NCBI GenBank assembly: GCA_028285035.1
Contig: JANQQF010000071.1
Span: 1 to 64,000 of the forward strand
Origin: Phycisphaerae bacterium
Lineage (GTDB): Bacteria > Chloroflexota > Anaerolineae > 4572-78 > J111
Length of the DNA stretch: 64,000 nt
Direction of reading: 5' to 3'
Position numbers and translations under genes: made by a program
Notes under the pieces: model-generated
Database searches by the model: none
Told to the model about the DNA's origin: nothing
The model's input: the letters and a program-made list of their open reading frames with translations, nothing else
Shown here: positions 26,688 to 36,241 of the stretch, in pieces
Layout: the number at the start of each line of letters is the position of its first letter
Numbering within the stretch: the stretch's first letter is position 1

Positions 26688-28202
26688 CTACGAAAGCAAG
26701 AGCGGTAACAAAACTCCCAAGATCAACGTGACAACCCACAAGGCGGGGGTAGCCGTTCCAGCAATTTGAGGAACGGAAGAGGTAGTATTCGAAGTTGTCA
26801 ATCGAGTCCCCTGTGCACCCCGCTGAGGCCACCCACTTAAGGTGTCATCATAGCGACGGGCCAGAAACTGGAAGAAGAGGCCCAATCCAATGCCATACAG
26901 TAAATGACCGATGAGCGCTGGAAATAAGGCTGTGACCGCAGCCAGTGACCAATCAACCGGTTGTCGGAGTAATACGGAAAAGAGGGTGACCGCGCCAAGT
27001 AACCACCACAAAACGCCATATGCTAACCCCCAGGCTAAGCCAGCCCCGTAACTATACGCTTCGCGTTGAAAGAGTAAGCCAAAGCTGCTTCCAATAATAA
27101 GACTGATGATCAAGTGAACGAGAAATCCAGCAAAAATAGACGTTCCCCCAACCAGGCTAGCCACATCAGGTAAAGCCCCAATCCCAGCCATCACCACTGT
27201 GAAGAGTAGTCCACCGATCAGGCCCCCGGCTTGTCCCATCAAAATTGCCCGCAACCCGCGTGCCCCAGCGGCCTCCAAGGGGCGGTTTAACGGGTCTGAG
27301 TCGACAAAGAGGAGTTGCCAAACGCGATTAGCCAAGGCATAAAATAGCCCAACCAAGGCCCCATAAAGCAGATGAGCAATCAGGGCAGAAAATGCAGCTT
27401 GGGCGGCTGAGAGCGACCAGTCAGGCCGAGTCTCAACACCCAAGAGCAGGGGCATAAGCGTCATTGGGCCAATAATCCACCAGATCAGGCCATAACTCAA
27501 GCCCCAAACTAAACCGGGGCCGGTCCCACGCACATCATGATGAAACAACAGGCCAAAGGTGATGCCAATCACGATGCCGATCAGATAGTGCAGCCATTCC
27601 CCTACAACCAATGAGCTAGACCCCATCAGTTGGGCCACCAACGGGAAAAATTGGGCCTGCTCAATGCCTTGAGCAAAGAGCCAGCTCCCAAACAAGCCAC
27701 CAAATCCACCAATAATCAGAGCCTGCACCAAAGGTGGTACAATGGCTTGACCCATTGGTCGTTTGAATGTGCCATCTGTTGGCTGCGAGTGGGAATGAGG
27801 TGGGGCCATTCGAGTCAGAAGCCGAATGAATAGGTAAGTGCCCAGACCCAAAACAGACCCAAAGGCAACAACCTGTCCTAATAGCAAAGGGAAGGCTTGG
27901 GTCACAGCGGTTGTTGTCCAAGCGAGCCCTTGTCCCGATAGGAGAGGGATTAGGGTTAGCGAGCCGATAAGCCACCAAAAAAGACCAAACGCCTCGCCCC
28001 ACAGGAGGCCAGACCCTGGCGTTCGAATATGCCGTCCCAACGTCAGGCCAAATAATAGGCCAAGTACAGCACTGACAACTAAATTAAAGCCAAACCCTAG
28101 CGGAGCAGGAACTAGTAGCCCAAACATTACCCCACCTACAATACCCGCTAGTAAACCAGCCAGTAATCGATTTCTGATAGATATATCCGAAAAAGTCGTC
28201 AT
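26688..28202 (-). CDS. Polytopic membrane protein of three internal repeats
   Basis: 504 residues and about twelve hydrophobic segments. A module of about 150 residues occurs three times. Each copy has a FGL(T/L)(L/F) helix end, then a G-G-L-x-W-G-x-x-(Y/F)-G-(L/V)-x-W-W helix, then LTL-P-L-type loop, and a P-(A/L)-L-x-(A/G)-(H/Q) helix. A fourth, diverged copy forms the N-terminus of the upstream NADH dehydrogenase. Start at 28202 follows GGGGAG; a GTG at 28214 overlaps the dehydrogenase stop. Clearly co-transcribed with the dehydrogenase. No known function; a redox-linked membrane role is a guess from context. Confidence 0.7.
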   Translation of the reverse strand: MTTFSDISIRNRLLAGLLAGIVGGVMFGLLVPAPLGFGFNLVVSAVLGLLFGLTLGRHIRTPGSGLLWGEAFGLFWWLIGSLTLIPLLSGQGLAWTTTAVTQAFPLLLGQVVAFGSVLGLGTYLFIRLLTRMAPPHSHSQPTDGTFKRPMGQAIVPPLVQALIIGGFGGLFGSWLFAQGIEQAQFFPLVAQLMGSSSLVVGEWLHYLIGIVIGITFGLLFHHDVRGTGPGLVWGLSYGLIWWIIGPMTLMPLLLGVETRPDWSLSAAQAAFSALIAHLLYGALVGLFYALANRVWQLLFVDSDPLNRPLEAAGARGLRAILMGQAGGLIGGLLFTVVMAGIGALPDVASLVGGTSIFAGFLVHLIISLIIGSSFGLLFQREAYSYGAGLAWGLAYGVLWWLLGAVTLFSVLLRQPVDWSLAAVTALFPALIGHLLYGIGLGLFFQFLARRYDDTLSGWPQRGAQGTRLTTSNTTSSVPQIAGTATPALWVVTLILGVLLPLLLS

Positions 28203-28210
28203 GATTAGTT

Positions 28211-29950
28211 TCACTCCCCTCGGTCAGTTGTCATTGATTTGGCTTGGCGAAAGTCAATTGTTTGGACAATATCTGGAGGGAAGAAAATATCTAGCACCCA
28301 ATCGAGGCCAACCCGCACCTGTTTATCAACCGTGGGCAGTTTTGAGAGATAGATCGCCCGCCACATCAACCAAGCTAAAAATCCAGAAAAACGATAGCCC
28401 ATAATTTCGGCCACAGCTAGCTGATGCCCCAGCGCAGCCAAACTACCCAATGTCGTAAAGTTAAATTGTTTCAGGGGCTTCCCCTTAATCGCGGCAGCAA
28501 CGTTGTACCCCAGAACTTTCCCTTCCCGTAGTGCGTGTTGCGCGGTCGGCGGGCAAAATTTACCCGTTGATAAATCTGGAATTTGGGCGCAATCGCCTGC
28601 GGCCCACACCCCGGACAGCTCGGGAACCGCCAATTCTGTGTTGACTTCTACTTGCCCGCGTTTGGTGAGTGGCAGACCCAATTTTCCTAAAATTGGGCTT
28701 GGTTTATTCCCGGCGGTCCATACAAAGGTTTCGGTGGGCAGCACCTCATCACCCAAAAGCACAGCCCCCGACTCAGCCCCCGTAACCCGTACCCCAAGCT
28801 TGAATTCGACGCCACGTTCAGCCAGCTTTTGTTGCGCATATTTTCCAAGTTGTTCACTTAGCTCTGGCAAAATCGTATCACGGGAATGAACCAGAACGGG
28901 CCGTACTTCATCAGGGAGAACATTGGGATAGTAGGGTAACATCCCGCGCACAAAATCATTGAGACCACCAATCAGTTCAACCCCAGCAAAACCACCGCCC
29001 GCCACGACAAAAGTCAGCATCCCTTGGCGTTTTGATGGATCGGTCTCAAAGTCGGCCCGCTCAAACATATGGATAATGTGATTACGAAGGAGTACAGCAT
29101 CCTCTAACGACTTGAATGTAAAAGCTTCAGCTTCGACCGCCTGATTGCCAAAGAAGTTCGGCACCCCACCCGTCGTTAAGACCAAATGATCAAAGGGGAG
29201 TTCTCGATGCGGAGAGCCGTCATCTGGGGTCAAACGAATAACGCGTTGCTCCAAATCAACCTCAGCCACTTCCCCCTGCACGACTTGGGTCCGTCGAAAA
29301 AAGTTACGTAAGGGCGGACTAATATGCTGGGCGTTCAGAGCACTGGCCGAGACCTCTGACAACATTGGGGTATGCAGCAAATAGTTGGTTTGGCTAACCA
29401 ACCAAATACCAACGGTCGGGTCCCTTTCAAGCTCCTGCTCTAAGGCCTGAGCCACATTGACCCCGGCATAGCCCCCACCCAAAATCACCACCCGCTGGGT
29501 GACAGGCGGCGTAGGGGTAGCAATCGGGGTCAGATAAGATGAGAGAGGGATGTAAGCTCGTCCATAGAGCAAACCGATAAAACTACCTTGACTCAAATAG
29601 GCAATCAAATGAGGGATTAGGGTAGCAATGGCTGAGGCTTCCCACATGGGTCCCTGCCCTGATAGGGTTGGATAGATATTGATGGCCAAGATCACCCACA
29701 TCCCTAGGCCAACAATCAATCCATTCGCTACATTTTCGGCCAGGGTCTGTGATACTGGATAAAAGAGCCAGGCATAGCTAAGGCCTATCAATAGACCAGC
29801 AAAAATGAGGCTGAGTACTCCGCCCAAGTCACTGAGGGTGAGGCTATCACTGCTGGGAGATATGGTGACATTAATGACCGCAATATGTAAACTGGCAACA
29901 ATGACACCGCTTATGCCTCCCAAGAGCAAACGTCGGATCAGATGCATCAT
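28211..29950 (-). CDS. ndh: Type II NADH dehydrogenase with N-terminal membrane domain
   Basis: 579 residues, against about 400-430 for common NDH-2. The extra 150 N-terminal residues hold four hydrophobic helices related to the module of the downstream gene (LSGQGPMWEASAIATLIPHL). The flavoprotein part starts at RVVILGGGYAGVNVAQALE (FAD site, GGGYAG at 158-163), with the NADH site in VVAGGGFAGVELIGGL and the second FAD contact in ELSGVWAAGDCAQIPD. It passes electrons from NADH to quinone without proton pumping. ATG at 29950 follows GGGGGAG. Usual NDH-2 attach by a C-terminal amphipathic helix, here also seen (LAWLMWRAIYLSKLP). Confidence 0.88.
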   Translation of the reverse strand: MMHLIRRLLLGGISGVIVASLHIAVINVTISPSSDSLTLSDLGGVLSLIFAGLLIGLSYAWLFYPVSQTLAENVANGLIVGLGMWVILAINIYPTLSGQGPMWEASAIATLIPHLIAYLSQGSFIGLLYGRAYIPLSSYLTPIATPTPPVTQRVVILGGGYAGVNVAQALEQELERDPTVGIWLVSQTNYLLHTPMLSEVSASALNAQHISPPLRNFFRRTQVVQGEVAEVDLEQRVIRLTPDDGSPHRELPFDHLVLTTGGVPNFFGNQAVEAEAFTFKSLEDAVLLRNHIIHMFERADFETDPSKRQGMLTFVVAGGGFAGVELIGGLNDFVRGMLPYYPNVLPDEVRPVLVHSRDTILPELSEQLGKYAQQKLAERGVEFKLGVRVTGAESGAVLLGDEVLPTETFVWTAGNKPSPILGKLGLPLTKRGQVEVNTELAVPELSGVWAAGDCAQIPDLSTGKFCPPTAQHALREGKVLGYNVAAAIKGKPLKQFNFTTLGSLAALGHQLAVAEIMGYRFSGFLAWLMWRAIYLSKLPTVDKQVRVGLDWVLDIFFPPDIVQTIDFRQAKSMTTDRGE

Positions 29951-30074
29951 AAAAATTCTCCCCCTCTCTTTGTTTCAAATGATCAATATTAGAATATCAG
30001 ATTGGTTCTTTGAGAAGAGGTTAATCGATAAATATTACCAATTTATTGTATAGCGAAGAATTGCCTCAAGATAA

Positions 30075-30269
30075 CAAAAAGGCCAGCCACATACCTATCT
30101 TCAACACTTAAGGATTCAAAAAGCGTGTGAGTTGTTTGAAACAGTCCAACTATCCTTTAAGCTGATTGCCCACGAAGTCGGTTACGAGGATCCCAATGTC
30201 TGTCGAAAAATGTTTGTGCGCCTTATGGGGCTGACTCCCAGCGAGTTCAAAAAATGTTTTGCTCACTGA
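30075..30269 (+). pseudogene. C-terminal remnant of an AraC/GlxA-family regulator
   Basis: Reading in frame from 30075 to the stop at 30267-30269 gives PHTYLQHLRIQKACELFE, then LSFKLIAHEVGYEDPNV, then RLMGLTPSEFKKCF. These are the two helix-turn-helix segments and closing helix of AraC proteins, closest to the GlxA group. A stop codon lies directly upstream and no start codon or sensor domain is present. Gene decay or a deletion breakpoint is likely. Confidence 0.75.
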
Positions 30270-30400
30270 GTGACAAAAGTTTTTTAACATTAGAGGTGTT
30301 CCTGAATAAGGAATTACGCTAGCTCACCCCGATTTAACAGCAAATTGAGGGATGCATCGAATAAAAATCTGTAGGGTCAAGCGTAGGTTGTAACAAAATG

Positions 30401-30471
30401 ACAACAACGAATGGCTGAAAGTAGCAAATTATAATGGGTTTTATTCGTTGATTTCCGCAATTCGTTGTTGT
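30401..30471. repeat. Small inverted repeat
   Basis: ACAACAACGAAT (30401-30412) pairs exactly with ATTCGTTGTTGT (30460-30471); a partial extra ATTCGTTG copy lies at 30443-30450. Possible degraded MITE-type element; no second copy was seen in the window. Confidence 0.45.
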
Positions 30472-30610
30472 AATGTCCTCAAAACCAACTCCAATATGTC
30501 TCTGACCATTGCAGAATCAAATAAAAATCTTGGTTCAATCCTCAAATTTGATGTTAAATCGAACTCTCTGATCTCTAAGCTTTATTACGGAACACGTTCA
30601 TTTATTCAGC

Positions 30611-32062
30611 TCACTGCGGCAACGTAATCATAAATGTCGCGCCTTGATTTAACCCTTCACTGGTGACGGTAAGTGTTCCCTCGTGGGCTTCGACAATGGC
30701 TTTACTAATGGCCAGCCCTAGGCCAGTTCCACCTGTATCCCGAGTGCGAGAGGGATCGGTGCGATAAAAGCGATCAAAGATGAAGGGGAGATGGTCGGGG
30801 GTAATGCCCTCACCAGTGTCCTTGATTTTGATTCGGATCGCAGCCTCGTCTTGGCTAAGATTGACGGTAATCGTCCCGCCCTCAGGTGTGTGACGCACGG
30901 CATTGGCCAACAAATTATGTAGCACCTGCCGCAAGCGCAAGTCATCGACTGAAGCAGACTGGATATCAGGGGCGAGATTGTGTTGAAGCTTGACCGCTTT
31001 CTCTTGCGCTAACGGAGCAAAGATATCTACGGTTTCATACACAAGATAAGTTAAATTTGTAGGTTTACGGCTTAAAGGTAGCTGTTTAGCTTCGGCCAAG
31101 GCAATCTCGTGCAGATCATTGACCAGTTGGGTGAGGTGGTGAGTTTGGCTATAAAGCTGGGCCAAATCCGCCTCTTCGAGTTGGTAGACCTTATCTAAAG
31201 CACCACGTAGGTTGCTCTCCAAACCGGCCAACGGTGTGCGCAACTCATGGGAAACATCGGCCATCATCTGTCGCCGTAGCAACTCCGCCCGTTCTAAATT
31301 GGTGGCCATCTGATTAAAGGCATCGGCCAATTCAACCACCTCACGGCTCCCCTTAACCTCAACCCGTCGGCTCAAATCACGATCCCCAATCGCCCTAGCG
31401 GCTTCAGCTAAGCGGCTAAGCGGTGAAGTCAGGGTCCGGCTTAGCCACACCCCCAAACCAATCCCAAAAATGGCACTAATGATCAAGGTAGGGCCAATCT
31501 GTTCATAAAATAACTGGACAATATCGATCAACGAAAGGTTCTCCACCAAAAGTGGCTCTTCGATGATAATCAGTTCAGTAATGGGTAGCTGATCGATAAA
31601 AAAATCAAGCTCCTCGGTAGGGAGTTGGCCTTCCAAAAAGACAATATCAGGTAAAATCTCAGAATTTTCGGCCAAATCTGGCGTCAAAATCACTCCATTT
31701 GATGAAACCTCATCAGGGAAAAAGTAGGGGGCATCGGCAAAAAATGTGATCCCTAAATTGGGGACAGATTGTCGTAAAATTTCAATCTGATTGGGCGAGG
31801 ACTCACAGGCAATTGAAAAAAAGCCATCGGTGTAGACCGTCACATCAAGACAATTAAAGTCTGGGGTCGATAGGGTCTCAACCAGCACCCCTTGCTCCGT
31901 GAGGGTCAACGGTGCCGACAAAGGAATGCCTGCGAGTTCTTCATCAGTCGGGGGGAAAAACCAAAACCACGGAGCAAAAAAGATGAGGGTGATGGCTAAA
32001 ATTGTGGCAAAAATCATTACAGCTGTAATTGTCAGGCTAAATCGTAGCCAAAGTCGGTCCAT
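30611..32062 (-). CDS. HAMP-domain sensor histidine kinase
   Basis: 483 residues. Membrane helix 1 ([20 protein letters not shown]), a roughly 150-residue extracytoplasmic sensor with no recognised domain, membrane helix 2 ([13 protein letters not shown]), HAMP, then the H-box [17 protein letters not shown] with the phosphorylated His, N-box [14 protein letters not shown], and the G boxes DTGEGI and GTGLGLAI. Start at 32062 follows GGAGGGG; the longer TTG frame overlaps the regulator gene. Directly downstream of its response regulator. Confidence 0.92.
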   Translation of the reverse strand: MDRLWLRFSLTITAVMIFATILAITLIFFAPWFWFFPPTDEELAGIPLSAPLTLTEQGVLVETLSTPDFNCLDVTVYTDGFFSIACESSPNQIEILRQSVPNLGITFFADAPYFFPDEVSSNGVILTPDLAENSEILPDIVFLEGQLPTEELDFFIDQLPITELIIIEEPLLVENLSLIDIVQLFYEQIGPTLIISAIFGIGLGVWLSRTLTSPLSRLAEAARAIGDRDLSRRVEVKGSREVVELADAFNQMATNLERAELLRRQMMADVSHELRTPLAGLESNLRGALDKVYQLEEADLAQLYSQTHHLTQLVNDLHEIALAEAKQLPLSRKPTNLTYLVYETVDIFAPLAQEKAVKLQHNLAPDIQSASVDDLRLRQVLHNLLANAVRHTPEGGTITVNLSQDEAAIRIKIKDTGEGITPDHLPFIFDRFYRTDPSRTRDTGGTGLGLAISKAIVEAHEGTLTVTSEGLNQGATFMITLPQ

Positions 32063-32079
32063 CGTTCCCCTCCTACAGC

Positions 32080-32778
32080 TCAATTCGCCGTTAACCGATA
32101 GCCGACGCTATAGACAGTTTGAATATAATCAGGGTTTTTCGGGTCCGCTTCAATCTTTTGCCGCAAATTTTTGATATGCGTATCCAAGGTTCGACCCATC
32201 CCTTCATAGGCATAGCCCAAGGCCTTTTCCAGCAATTCTTCCCGAGTAAAGGTATGACCAGGATGTTCCAATAACGTCTGCATCAAGTTAAATTCGGTGC
32301 GGGTCAATTCGACCGGCTGACCTTGGACATACAACACCCGTGACTCAATGTCTAAGCGAAACGCGCCCACCTGCAACACGGTCAACGGGGCCTGGCTGCC
32401 AAATTGACTCCGTCTGAGCAACGCCCTCACCCGGGCCACCACCTCCCGGGGGTTAAAGGGCTTGGTAATGTAATCATCCGCCCCCATCTCCAGCCCCACA
32501 ATTTTATCCGTATCCTCCACCCGGGCCGTAAGCATAATAATCGGCATCGTCGCCAAGACCGCATCGGCCCGAATGGCTCGGGTGATCTCCCAGCCATCCT
32601 GATCCGGTAGCATCAAATCCAAAATGAGCAACTCCGGCTTATCGTGCTGCAAAATATGCATCGCCGTCCGTCCCTCATATGCCTTCAAAATCTCAAAACC
32701 ATCTTGCTCCAGATAATTCTGCAACGCCCGGACAATCGATAAATCATCATCCACGACTAGAATTCGTTGTTTTGTCAT
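32080..32778 (-). CDS. OmpR/PhoB-family response regulator
   Basis: 232 residues. Receiver domain with acidic pocket VVDDD, phospho-acceptor Asp in [15 protein letters not shown], and the Thr and Lys switch residues in IMLTAR and YITKPF. The winged-helix effector ends with [19 protein letters not shown] and VYSVGYRL. Pairs with the histidine kinase 17 bases downstream. Targets are unknown; the secreted repeat protein upstream is a possible one by position. Confidence 0.93.
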   Translation of the reverse strand: MTKQRILVVDDDLSIVRALQNYLEQDGFEILKAYEGRTAMHILQHDKPELLILDLMLPDQDGWEITRAIRADAVLATMPIIMLTARVEDTDKIVGLEMGADDYITKPFNPREVVARVRALLRRSQFGSQAPLTVLQVGAFRLDIESRVLYVQGQPVELTRTEFNLMQTLLEHPGHTFTREELLEKALGYAYEGMGRTLDTHIKNLRQKIEADPKNPDYIQTVYSVGYRLTAN

Positions 32779-32841
32779 ACGATCCCTTTATTTCAATGAT
32801 TGATGCACAAACGATCTGATGAGCAAAATCAAGAACGGAAA

Positions 32842-32954
32842 TGTCATTTCGAACGAAATGGAACACAGTGGAATGGAGAGAGAAATCCCTACAGAGTCCC
32901 GTTACAAATCGACTCTGTAGGGATTTCTCAGCGAAAAGATGCCTCGAAATGACA
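32842..32954. repeat. MITE-like palindromic element, copy 2
   Basis: Ends TGTCATTTCGA (32842-32852) and TCGAAATGACA (32944-32954) are perfect inverted repeats. An inner perfect 19-bp stem joins 32880-32898 with 32911-32929. It shares both arm pairs with the copy at 6170-6265. Confidence 0.75.
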
Positions 32955-33066
32955 TATCGGAGTCACTTTAGCTCAACATCCTATTGATATTTCACAATCT
33001 CCAATTCGTAAAACGCCAATATGCCTCTCCACCTCATTCGAGATAGAGAGGCAACCAATCTATTTC

Positions 33067-34083
33067 CTATTCACTCAAATTCATTTCCACAAACGCTTTT
33101 GCATCCTCAGGCAGATATTTCAACCACTCGTCGGCTTCTTCTTGGGTGATTTCACCGTCAGCCACGGCTTTGTTGATCCACTCGGTTTCAGCCTTAACAA
33201 TCGCATCAATCACTGTCTGGACATCAACGCCTTTTTCAGTGGCAACCTGGGCAATCGACTTGCCAGCCAGGATTTCATCAAACAGGGTGTCATCATCGAT
33301 GCCGATGGCCTCGGCGGCGACCAGGAACCAATCCACAAAATCACATTCATCCTCCTCACAATCGATTTCTTGGATCAGTCCTTTTTCTTCAACAAACGCC
33401 TTAGCATCCTCGGGCAAGTACTTCAGCCATTCATCGGCCTCTTCTTGGGTAATCTCGCCATCAGTGACGGCTTGATTGATCCATTCGGTTTCAGCTTTGA
33501 CGATGGCATCGATGACCTTCTGAACTTCGACACCTTTTTCGATCGCAATGTCAGCGATAGATTTTTCAGCCTCCAATGTCTCAAACAAAGCCTCATCATC
33601 GATACCAATGGCCTCGGCTGCCACGGCAAACCAATCAACCCAATCACATTCATCATCATCACAATCAAGGACTTCGACCATTCCATTGTCTTCGACAAAG
33701 TCTTTGGCTGCTTCAGGCAGATACTTTAACCACTCATCGGCCTCTTCTTGCGTAATCTCACCATCCGTGACAGCTTGATTGATCCACTCGGTTTCAGCCT
33801 TGACGATGGCATCAATGACCGTTTGGGCATCAACACCTTTCTCTGCCGCTACCTCAGCAATCGACTTCCCGGCCAGCACCTCATCAAACAACGCATCATC
33901 ATCAATCCCAATCGCTTCAGCCGCCACCTCAAACCAATCGACAAACTCGTCGCTACTTGCAACCACATCCTCTTGCACGGGTGCGGCCAAAGCCACCCCC
34001 GTCGTCATCATTCCCATCAGGACCAGCAGCCCTAAAAAATACATGCCTACTTTTATAAATTTATTCTGTGTTCCAATCATCAT
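33067..34083 (-). CDS. Secreted protein of three 101-residue repeats
   Basis: 338 residues. A signal peptide (FIKVGMYFLGLLVLMGMMTTGVALAAP) is followed by three nearly identical units with a period of exactly 101 residues. Each begins VDWF-VAAEAIGIDD, continues KSIA-VA-EKGV--Q-VIDAIVKAETEWIN, and ends in DGEITQEEADEWLKYLPE-AK-FVE. Acidic linkers between the units each hold two Cys (DCDDDECDW, DCEEDECDF). The repeats are also nearly identical in DNA, so they arose by recent tandem duplication. The start at 34083 gives AAGGA a six-base spacing. I do not recognise the domain; the helical unit could bind metal or protein. Confidence 0.8.
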   Translation of the reverse strand: MMIGTQNKFIKVGMYFLGLLVLMGMMTTGVALAAPVQEDVVASSDEFVDWFEVAAEAIGIDDDALFDEVLAGKSIAEVAAEKGVDAQTVIDAIVKAETEWINQAVTDGEITQEEADEWLKYLPEAAKDFVEDNGMVEVLDCDDDECDWVDWFAVAAEAIGIDDEALFETLEAEKSIADIAIEKGVEVQKVIDAIVKAETEWINQAVTDGEITQEEADEWLKYLPEDAKAFVEEKGLIQEIDCEEDECDFVDWFLVAAEAIGIDDDTLFDEILAGKSIAQVATEKGVDVQTVIDAIVKAETEWINKAVADGEITQEEADEWLKYLPEDAKAFVEMNLSE

Positions 34084-34142
34084 TGTCATTCCTTCATTTT
34101 ACCTGGTTTCGATTTCTTTTTCTATTTGGTTTTAAATTTAGA

Positions 34143-34171
34143 TTGTGATCACGATCTACGCTTAGTATAAT
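34143..34171 (+). promoter_or_regulatory. Promoter of the rhamnosidase gene
   Basis: TTGTGA at 34143-34148 and a perfect TATAAT at 34166-34171 lie 17 bases apart. The in-frame ATG at 34170 falls inside the -10 box, so translation must begin further down. Confidence 0.65.
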
Positions 34172-34232
34172 GGGCAAATCTGAAGAAGTTGTGGGGAAAA
34201 TCTATGAAGCTTCTGAAGAAAGAAAACCAAGT

Positions 34233-36040
34233 ATGAAACCAAGATACACCGTCACCCCCAAAGCACTAACCCATACAGATGTCAGCCCTATTGCGGCCCG
34301 TCACTTAGACGACGGCACCCTTTTTCTTGACTTTGGCAAGGCTGCTTTTGGTACCGTGCTGATCTCAATCCCCGCAAGTTGGGACCGTCTCTCAATTGTG
34401 GTGCATCTGGGCGAGAAATTAACAAAGGATGGTCGTCTTGATCGAACACCGCCTGGAGCCGTTCGCTACTGTCGTATTGAACAAACCGTGGCTGGTCCAG
34501 GTCTGTGCCGCCTCATCATTCCCTCAGACGAACGTAATACTGGCCCTGCTGCAATTAGAATGCCGGAGCATATCGGCGAGGTCTATCCCTTTCGTTATGT
34601 AGAAATTGAAGCGGCCAGCCAGCTTGACATTACACTGGTCCAGCAACGCTGCATCCACTATTCATTTGATGATGACGCCGCCTCATTTCATTCCTCAAAT
34701 GAGATTCTGAATGCGGTTTGGGACCTCTGCAAATACACCATTAAGGCCACCTCGTTTTGCGGGGTATATGTGGATGGCGATCGGGAGCGGATTCCCTACG
34801 AGGGTGATGCCTACATCAACCAATTGAGCCATTACTGTGTCGACCGCGAGTATGCGATGGCCCGTTACACCCACGAATATTTGCTTCAGCATCCCACCTG
34901 GCCCACCGAGTGGCAGTTTCATTCGGTAATAATGGCCTGGGCCGATTATATGTACACAGGCGAAACCGAGTCCCTAGAACTGTTTTATGACGACCTCTGT
35001 CTAAAAACCTTGATCGATCTAGCTCGGGATGATGGGCTGATCAGCACTAAAAGCGAGCAATGTACCCCAGCCTTTGAACGCCGCCTCCATCTTTATCACC
35101 CCCGTTACATTTTTGAGCACGGCCTGCGCGATTTGGTCGATTGGCCCCCTGGCTCCTTTACTGAAGGAGGACAGGGAGAACGAGACGGCCACGAGATGCG
35201 CCCGATCAATACGGTGATCAACGCCTTTCATTATCACGCTTTAGTCTTGATGGCCCGAATTGCCTTAGTATTGGACAAATCCGCCGACGAGCAGCGCTTT
35301 GCCCAACAGGCCGCGCAGGTCAAAGCATCCTTCAACCGAGTTCTGTTTGATAAAACGCAAGGCATTTATATCGATGGTGAAGGCTCTAATCACGCCTCCC
35401 TGCACAGCAATATGTTTGCCCTAGCCTTTGATGTTGTCCCCGAAACACGACGCCAATCGGTCGTTGCCTTCGTCAAGTCTCGGGGGATGGCTTGTAGTGT
35501 TTACGGCGCACAATTTTTGTTGGAAGCGCTGTATTTGAATGATGAGGCCGAGGCAGCACTTGACTTAATGGTGGCCCAACACGATCGCAGTTGGTGGCAT
35601 ATGATCGAGCTTGGTTCTACAATGACTTGGGAGGCCTGGGATTGGCGATATAAAAACAACCTGGATTGGAACCACGCCTGGGGCACCGCGCCGGTGAATA
35701 TCATCCCCCGTTTTCTATGGGCCTCCGCCCCCTCGAACCCAGCTTTCGTAAACTCCTCATCCAACCCCGTCCCGGTCCCCTCGCCCACGCCACCCTCAAG
35801 CACCCCACCCCGCACGGCCCAGTGCTAATCCAATTTGATCACCAACCTCAGCAATCTTTCCACCTCACCGTCACCCTACCCGAGGACGTGACCGCACGAG
35901 TCGACCTCCCTCGCCTTGGTTCGAGCGCTCCGACTGTTATTGTGGATGGGCAATCGGTGGAAGGTGTGATTTCGGGACAGTTTGTGACGATTGATGGTGT
36001 TGGTCCGGGTCGTCGTAGGTTGGAGCGGTGGGAGGAGTAA
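34233..36040 (+). pseudogene. GH78-type alpha-L-rhamnosidase gene with a frameshift
   Basis: Removes terminal L-rhamnose from glycosides. The first frame (to 35828) contains a beta-sandwich part and the (alpha/alpha)6 catalytic domain with the conserved DGDRERIPYEGDAY acidic motif and the late Glu in STMTWEAWD. After WGTAPVNIIPRF the homology moves to the next frame (MGLRPLEPSFRKLLIQPRPG onward), which runs to 36040 and forms the C-terminal beta-sandwich. One missing base within 35705-35717, a stretch with C5 and T4 runs, explains it. As read, the protein ends in a Pro/Ser/Thr tail without meaning. The start at 34233 is preferred to 34170, which lies in the promoter. No signal peptide; cytoplasmic. 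Confidence 0.75.
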
Positions 36041-36141
36041 AGGTGGGAGGTTGCGGACCTTATGGGTTATAGAGAAAGAATGTTGAAGTTGAAATAATTG
36101 ATCATCATCTAAATTCAGAAAAAGTAGATTTACTTTGCATA

Positions 36142-36170
36142 TTGCTGGTTACTATAAGCTATGCTAAGAT
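36142..36170 (+). promoter_or_regulatory. Candidate promoter of the GHKL ATPase gene
   Basis: TTGCTG at 36142-36147 and TAAGAT at 36165-36170 with a 17-base spacer, 72 bases before the ATG. The whole region is AT-rich, so chance matches are likelier here. Confidence 0.35.
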
Positions 36171-36241
36171 TAAATCCACCAAATCATATTGATATTTTAT
36201 ATTTTTACATAATAATTAAAGAATTGTATTAGGCACAATTT

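Larger units (their letters stand above)
29951..30610. other. 660-base region with a gene remnant and an inverted repeat
   Basis: Holds the AraC/GlxA remnant (30075-30269) and the inverted repeat at 30401-30471, listed separately. The first 120 bases are AT-rich and should contain the promoter of the dehydrogenase genes. No intact gene. Confidence 0.6.

Noticed and set aside
33142..34135. Long plus-strand reading frames opposite the three-repeat protein
   Set aside because: They mirror the repeat structure of the minus-strand gene, have no ribosome sites and resemble no protein family.
34141..34157. CRP-type operator (TGTGATCACGA)
   Set aside because: The half-sites touch without the six-base spacer a CRP site needs; it overlaps the -35 box by chance.
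36041..36241. Possible small gene before the GHKL ATPase
   Set aside because: No open frame of useful length with a start signal; the stretch is AT-rich and holds only a candidate promoter.
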